Assembly (NCBI GenBank): GCA_017550445.1
Contig: JAFZOV010000029.1
Location: forward strand, 1 to 7,141
DNA length: 7,141 bases
Origin: Fibrobacter sp.
Lineage (GTDB): Bacteria > Fibrobacterota > Fibrobacteria > Fibrobacterales > Fibrobacteraceae
Reading direction: 5' to 3'
Positions 4,446 through 7,141 of the stretch are shown here, piece after piece. The number at the start of each line of letters is the position of its first letter. The stretch's first letter is position 1. The notes under the pieces were generated by a model. The model worked only from the letters and a program-made list of their open reading frames with translations. It searched no databases and was not told the DNA's origin. The translations under genes were made by a program, and so were the position numbers.

Positions 4446-5819
4446 CTAGAGAGAGGCGACTTTCGCCTTAGCGTCGGCCATGGCGCGGACCACAAGGGAC
4501 GCGCCATTTGCGCAGTCGCCGACTGCGTAAATGTGGCGAGCCGGATTCGGAACGATCGCGGTACGCGGCGTGAGCTGGAGGCCTAGATCGTTCACGATGC
4601 CTTCGGCGGGTACACCCGTGAATCCCATGGCCAGCACCACCAAGTCGGTATCGATGACTTCGGTAGAATTCGGGACTTCGTTCGGTTTGAGCGGGCGGCC
4701 CTGCGGCGACATTTCCCATTCCACACGAACGGCTTCGACGCCTGCAACGCGGCCGTCTTTCACAATGAACTGCTTGGACGACACATTCCAGCGGCGTTCG
4801 CCACCTTCGTGTTGAGCGTAGCTGGTACGCAGCATGTACGGCCAATCCGGCCACGGAGTAGACGGAGAACGTTCTTCAGGGGGCTTCGGCATGAATTCCA
4901 CCTGGAGCACGCTTTCGCAGCCTTCGCGGATTGCCTTACCCACGCAGTCGTTACCCGTATCGCCACCGCCAATCACAAGCACCTTGCGGCCCTTGGCAGA
5001 GAACTTTTCAGGATTCGTTTCGCCCGGTTTTTCGGCACCGTGCAAGAAGTCGAGCGCAAGGAAGATTCCTTCGGCGTCGCGGCCGGGGATTTTCAAGTCG
5101 CGGGCGTTCGGCGTACCGATAGCGAGGAACACGTAATCAAAATTCTTGTGGATGTATTCCGCCGAAATGTCCTTGCCGATTTCGGTGCTGCAAACGAACT
5201 TGATTCCAGCCTCTTCGAGGAGTCTAACACGGCGATCGATGATAGACTTATCGAGTTTCCAGTTCGGAATACCGTAGCGCAGAAGTCCACCGACCTTTTC
5301 ACGTTTTTCGTAAACAGTCACGGCGTAGCCCTTGCGACGCAACGCTTCGGCAGCAAAGAGCCCTGCAGGGCCAGAACCGATGACAGCCACTCTTTTACCG
5401 TTCAAATCTGACACGGAGTGCTTTACCCAGCCTTGTTCAAAGGCGGTTTCGATGATAAATTTTTCAATCTGACGCACCATCACGGGGTCGTTATGCACGT
5501 TGCCGGTACAAGCCGATTCGCAAAGTGCCGGACACACACGACCCGTGAATTCCGGGAAGAATGCCGTTTTGCTAATGACATTGTAGGCGCGTTCCACATT
5601 ACCCGCAGCAACAGCCGCGTTAAATTCAGGCACCAAGTTGCCCAGCGGGCAGCCTGCACCATGGCAGAACGGGATACCGCAAGTGTGGCAGCGACTCGCC
5701 TGACCGATAACTTCGACAGACGTGAGTTTGCGTTCGACTTCGTTGCGGTCTTTGATTCGCTCTTCAACAGGGCGGTAGATATCTTGTATGCGACTAGTTT
5801 CTTGCATAAAATGATCCAT
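4446..5819 (-). CDS. gltD: Glutamate synthase (NADPH) small subunit
   Basis: Electron-entry subunit of glutamate synthase. It oxidises NADPH on FAD and passes electrons through iron-sulfur clusters to GltB, which makes two glutamates from glutamine and 2-oxoglutarate. It has 457 residues, within the normal family range. The N-terminal cluster-binding region has C44, C47, C52, C57 (CHTCGIPFCHGAGC) and C96, C100, C104. The FAD site is VIGSGPAG (146-153) and the NADPH site VIGGGDTGND (282-291). The C-terminal flavin motif is YAVGDCANGASLVV (431-444). The first ATG (5819) has no clear Shine-Dalgarno. A second in-frame ATG (5807), four codons on, has a weak GGA seven bases before it and may be the true start. 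It follows gltB on the same strand after a repeat-filled 131-base gap, and convergent transcription from the left is closed by the terminator at 4390-4415. Confidence 0.96.
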   Translation of the reverse strand: MDHFMQETSRIQDIYRPVEERIKDRNEVERKLTSVEVIGQASRCHTCGIPFCHGAGCPLGNLVPEFNAAVAAGNVERAYNVISKTAFFPEFTGRVCPALCESACTGNVHNDPVMVRQIEKFIIETAFEQGWVKHSVSDLNGKRVAVIGSGPAGLFAAEALRRKGYAVTVYEKREKVGGLLRYGIPNWKLDKSIIDRRVRLLEEAGIKFVCSTEIGKDISAEYIHKNFDYVFLAIGTPNARDLKIPGRDAEGIFLALDFLHGAEKPGETNPEKFSAKGRKVLVIGGGDTGNDCVGKAIREGCESVLQVEFMPKPPEERSPSTPWPDWPYMLRTSYAQHEGGERRWNVSSKQFIVKDGRVAGVEAVRVEWEMSPQGRPLKPNEVPNSTEVIDTDLVVLAMGFTGVPAEGIVNDLGLQLTPRTAIVPNPARHIYAVGDCANGASLVVRAMADAKAKVASL

Positions 5820-5851
5820 TTTTCATTTGAATTAAACTTTTCATTTCAACA

Positions 5852-5958
5852 AGTTACTAGTTAGTAGTTACTTCGCCCTTCGGGCTTAGTTACTAGTAAC
5901 TCCTAACTTAGAACTGTTGCGAAGCAACCTCAGTAACTAGTAACTCAGAACTAGGAAC
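5852..5958. repeat. Palindrome cluster filling the gltB-gltD gap
   Basis: The gap is built from short symmetric pieces. AGTTACTAG is at 5852-5860, with a related AGTTACT at 5866-5872. A GCCC/GGGC hairpin is at 5875-5885 and the perfect 14-base palindrome AGTTACTAGTAACT at 5888-5901. The hairpin GTTGC-GAA-GCAAC is at 5916-5928. AGTAACT occurs twice in AGTAACTAGTAACT (5932-5945), and AGAACTAGGAACT follows at 5947-5959. The hexamer ACTAGT recurs at 5856, 5892 and 5936. The right edge overlaps the last codons and the TAG stop of gltB. In the gltB-gltD messenger these would fold as a series of small hairpins, which in other bacteria can stabilise the upstream message or lower expression of the downstream gene. 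Its origin as a mobile palindromic repeat is inferred. Confidence 0.7.
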
Positions 5959-7141
5959 TCTTCTTTGCCAATGCGTTGCGGTAGTCCACCGGGAAAATCT
6001 TCACGAACTTCGGACGTTCGCTGTTCCAGTTTTCAAGGATGCGCTTACCCTTTTCGCTACCCGTTGCCTGAACATGCTGTTCAATGTAATCGAGGAGTTC
6101 GCGTTCGCTGTCGGTACCGGCGAGCACACTTTCGAGGTCCACAGAGCCCACGTTGCAGCTCAAGTCGAAATGACCCGTTTCGTCGTACACGTAAGCAAAG
6201 CCACCCGTCATACCTGCGGCGAAGTTCACGCCCACGCGGCCAAGCACCACCACGCGACCACCGGTCATGTATTCGCAGCCGTGGTCGCCCACGCCTTCGC
6301 TCACCAGGAGCATACCGGAGTTACGGATACCGAAGCGTTCGCCAGCGAGACCGTTGATAAACACCTTACCGCTCGTGCCACCGTAACCGATGACGTTACC
6401 GGCAATGACGTTGTCTTCGGCCTTGAAGGTTGCATTATGCGGCGGGCGCACGATAATCTTACCACCCGAGAGGCCCTTGCCCATAAAGTCGTTGGCTTCG
6501 CCTTCGAGGTCGAGCGTGACACCCGGAGCAAGGAATGCACCGAAGCTCTGACCCGCGACACCCTGAAGGTGAATGCGGATGGTATCTTCAGGGAGGCCCT
6601 TCACGCCAAAGTGGCTATCCACTTCGCCGGAAAGTTCCGTACCCACGGTACGGTCGGTGTTGTGCACCATTGCGCTGAGTTCCACAGCCGTACCCTTTTC
6701 GAGCGTTTCCTTGACAAACGGCAGGAGTTCGCGGCGGTCGAAGTTGACGAGTTCTTCCTTGACGTAGTTTTTGTCGAAGGACTTGACGCCACCTTCCACG
6801 GTCTGGAAAATCTTGCTGAAGTCGAGGTGCTTTGCCTTGTAGAATTCGATAGCGTTATCCTTTTCGAGGAGATCGCTACGGCCGCAAGCTTCTTCGAGAG
6901 AATGGAGACCGAGGCTTGCGAGAATTTCGCGGACTTCGTCGGCGATGAAGAAGAGGAAGTTTTCGACGTATTCGGGCTTACCGGCAAAGCGCTTGCGGAA
7001 GTCGGCATCCTGCGTTGCAATACCCATCGGGCACTGGTTCGTATGGCACTTGCGGTCCATCACGCAACCGAGGCTTACGAGCAGGTTCGTTGCAAAGCCG
7101 AATTCTTCGGCACCGAGGAGAGCGGCCACCACCACGTCGCG
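5951..7141 (-). CDS. gltB: Glutamate synthase large subunit, C-terminal part (5' end outside window)
   Basis: Catalytic subunit of glutamate synthase. The last 396 residues are present; the glutaminase domain and most of the synthase domain lie beyond the right edge. Numbered from the first full codon seen (R1), the fragment opens with RDVVVAALLGAEEFGFAT, the end of the FMN-binding synthase barrel. The three cysteines of the 3Fe-4S cluster follow at C26, C32 and C37 (CVMDRKCHTNQC). The C-terminal GXGXG beta-helix domain, rich in Gly, runs from about residue 200 to 335. It includes GAFLAPGVTLDLEGEANDF and the later NVIGYGGTSGKVFINGLAGE. The stop TAG (5951-5953) lies inside the palindrome cluster, so the final Ser-Ser-stop looks repeat-derived. 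gltD follows in the same direction, forming the usual gltBD unit. No frameshift is seen. Confidence 0.96.
   Translation of the reverse strand, partial: RDVVVAALLGAEEFGFATNLLVSLGCVMDRKCHTNQCPMGIATQDADFRKRFAGKPEYVENFLFFIADEVREILASLGLHSLEEACGRSDLLEKDNAIEFYKAKHLDFSKIFQTVEGGVKSFDKNYVKEELVNFDRRELLPFVKETLEKGTAVELSAMVHNTDRTVGTELSGEVDSHFGVKGLPEDTIRIHLQGVAGQSFGAFLAPGVTLDLEGEANDFMGKGLSGGKIIVRPPHNATFKAEDNVIAGNVIGYGGTSGKVFINGLAGERFGIRNSGMLLVSEGVGDHGCEYMTGGRVVVLGRVGVNFAAGMTGGFAYVYDETGHFDLSCNVGSVDLESVLAGTDSERELLDYIEQHVQATGSEKGKRILENWNSERPKFVKIFPVDYRNALAKKSS

Noticed and set aside
4809..5411. 200-residue + strand frame opposite gltD
   Set aside because: It is a codon-bias shadow of gltD, whose cofactor motifs leave no doubt.

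Overview
The window looks like ordinary chromosomal DNA from a free-living or gut bacterium. Coding regions have moderate GC (GGC, AAG, CTC and GAA are common codons) and are separated by strikingly AT-rich or palindrome-rich gaps. The gene set, codon style and dispersed palindromes suggest a Fibrobacter-like organism. This is a judgement from style, not a database match, and is only moderately secure.

Left part (1-1305, + strand): the 3' end of ilvB, then a complete ilvN with a Shine-Dalgarno that overlaps the ilvB stop. Together these encode acetolactate synthase, the first common enzyme of branched-chain amino acid synthesis. A 440-base non-coding stretch follows (1306-1747). It holds a nested palindrome, two terminator-like hairpins, a dispersed palindromic repeat and a regular array of TTTRTATGCA boxes with a period of about 85 bp.

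Middle (1748-2721, - strand): a strongly acidic protein of unknown function is followed by a flavin reductase-family protein, with only about 56 bases between them. They are probably co-transcribed. A divergent gap (2722-3048) holds a promoter candidate for the acidic gene. It also holds a probable short transcript that ends in a very strong intrinsic terminator, placed just before the next gene.

3049-4350 (+ strand): a CobW/G3E-family GTPase metallochaperone with a long His/Asp/Glu metal-binding insert. A terminator that can serve both strands separates it from the convergent glutamate synthase genes.

Right part (4446-7141, - strand): gltB (3' part only) then gltD, the two subunits of NADPH-glutamate synthase, which takes assimilated ammonia from glutamine into glutamate. 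Their 131-base gap is filled almost entirely by short palindromes, and the repeat appears to run into the end of gltB and supply its stop codon.

The protein genes are conventional, mostly amino acid and nitrogen metabolism. The more unusual material is in the gaps: the 85-bp-period box array, the short CU-rich transcript candidate ahead of the GTPase, and the gltB-gltD palindrome cluster.
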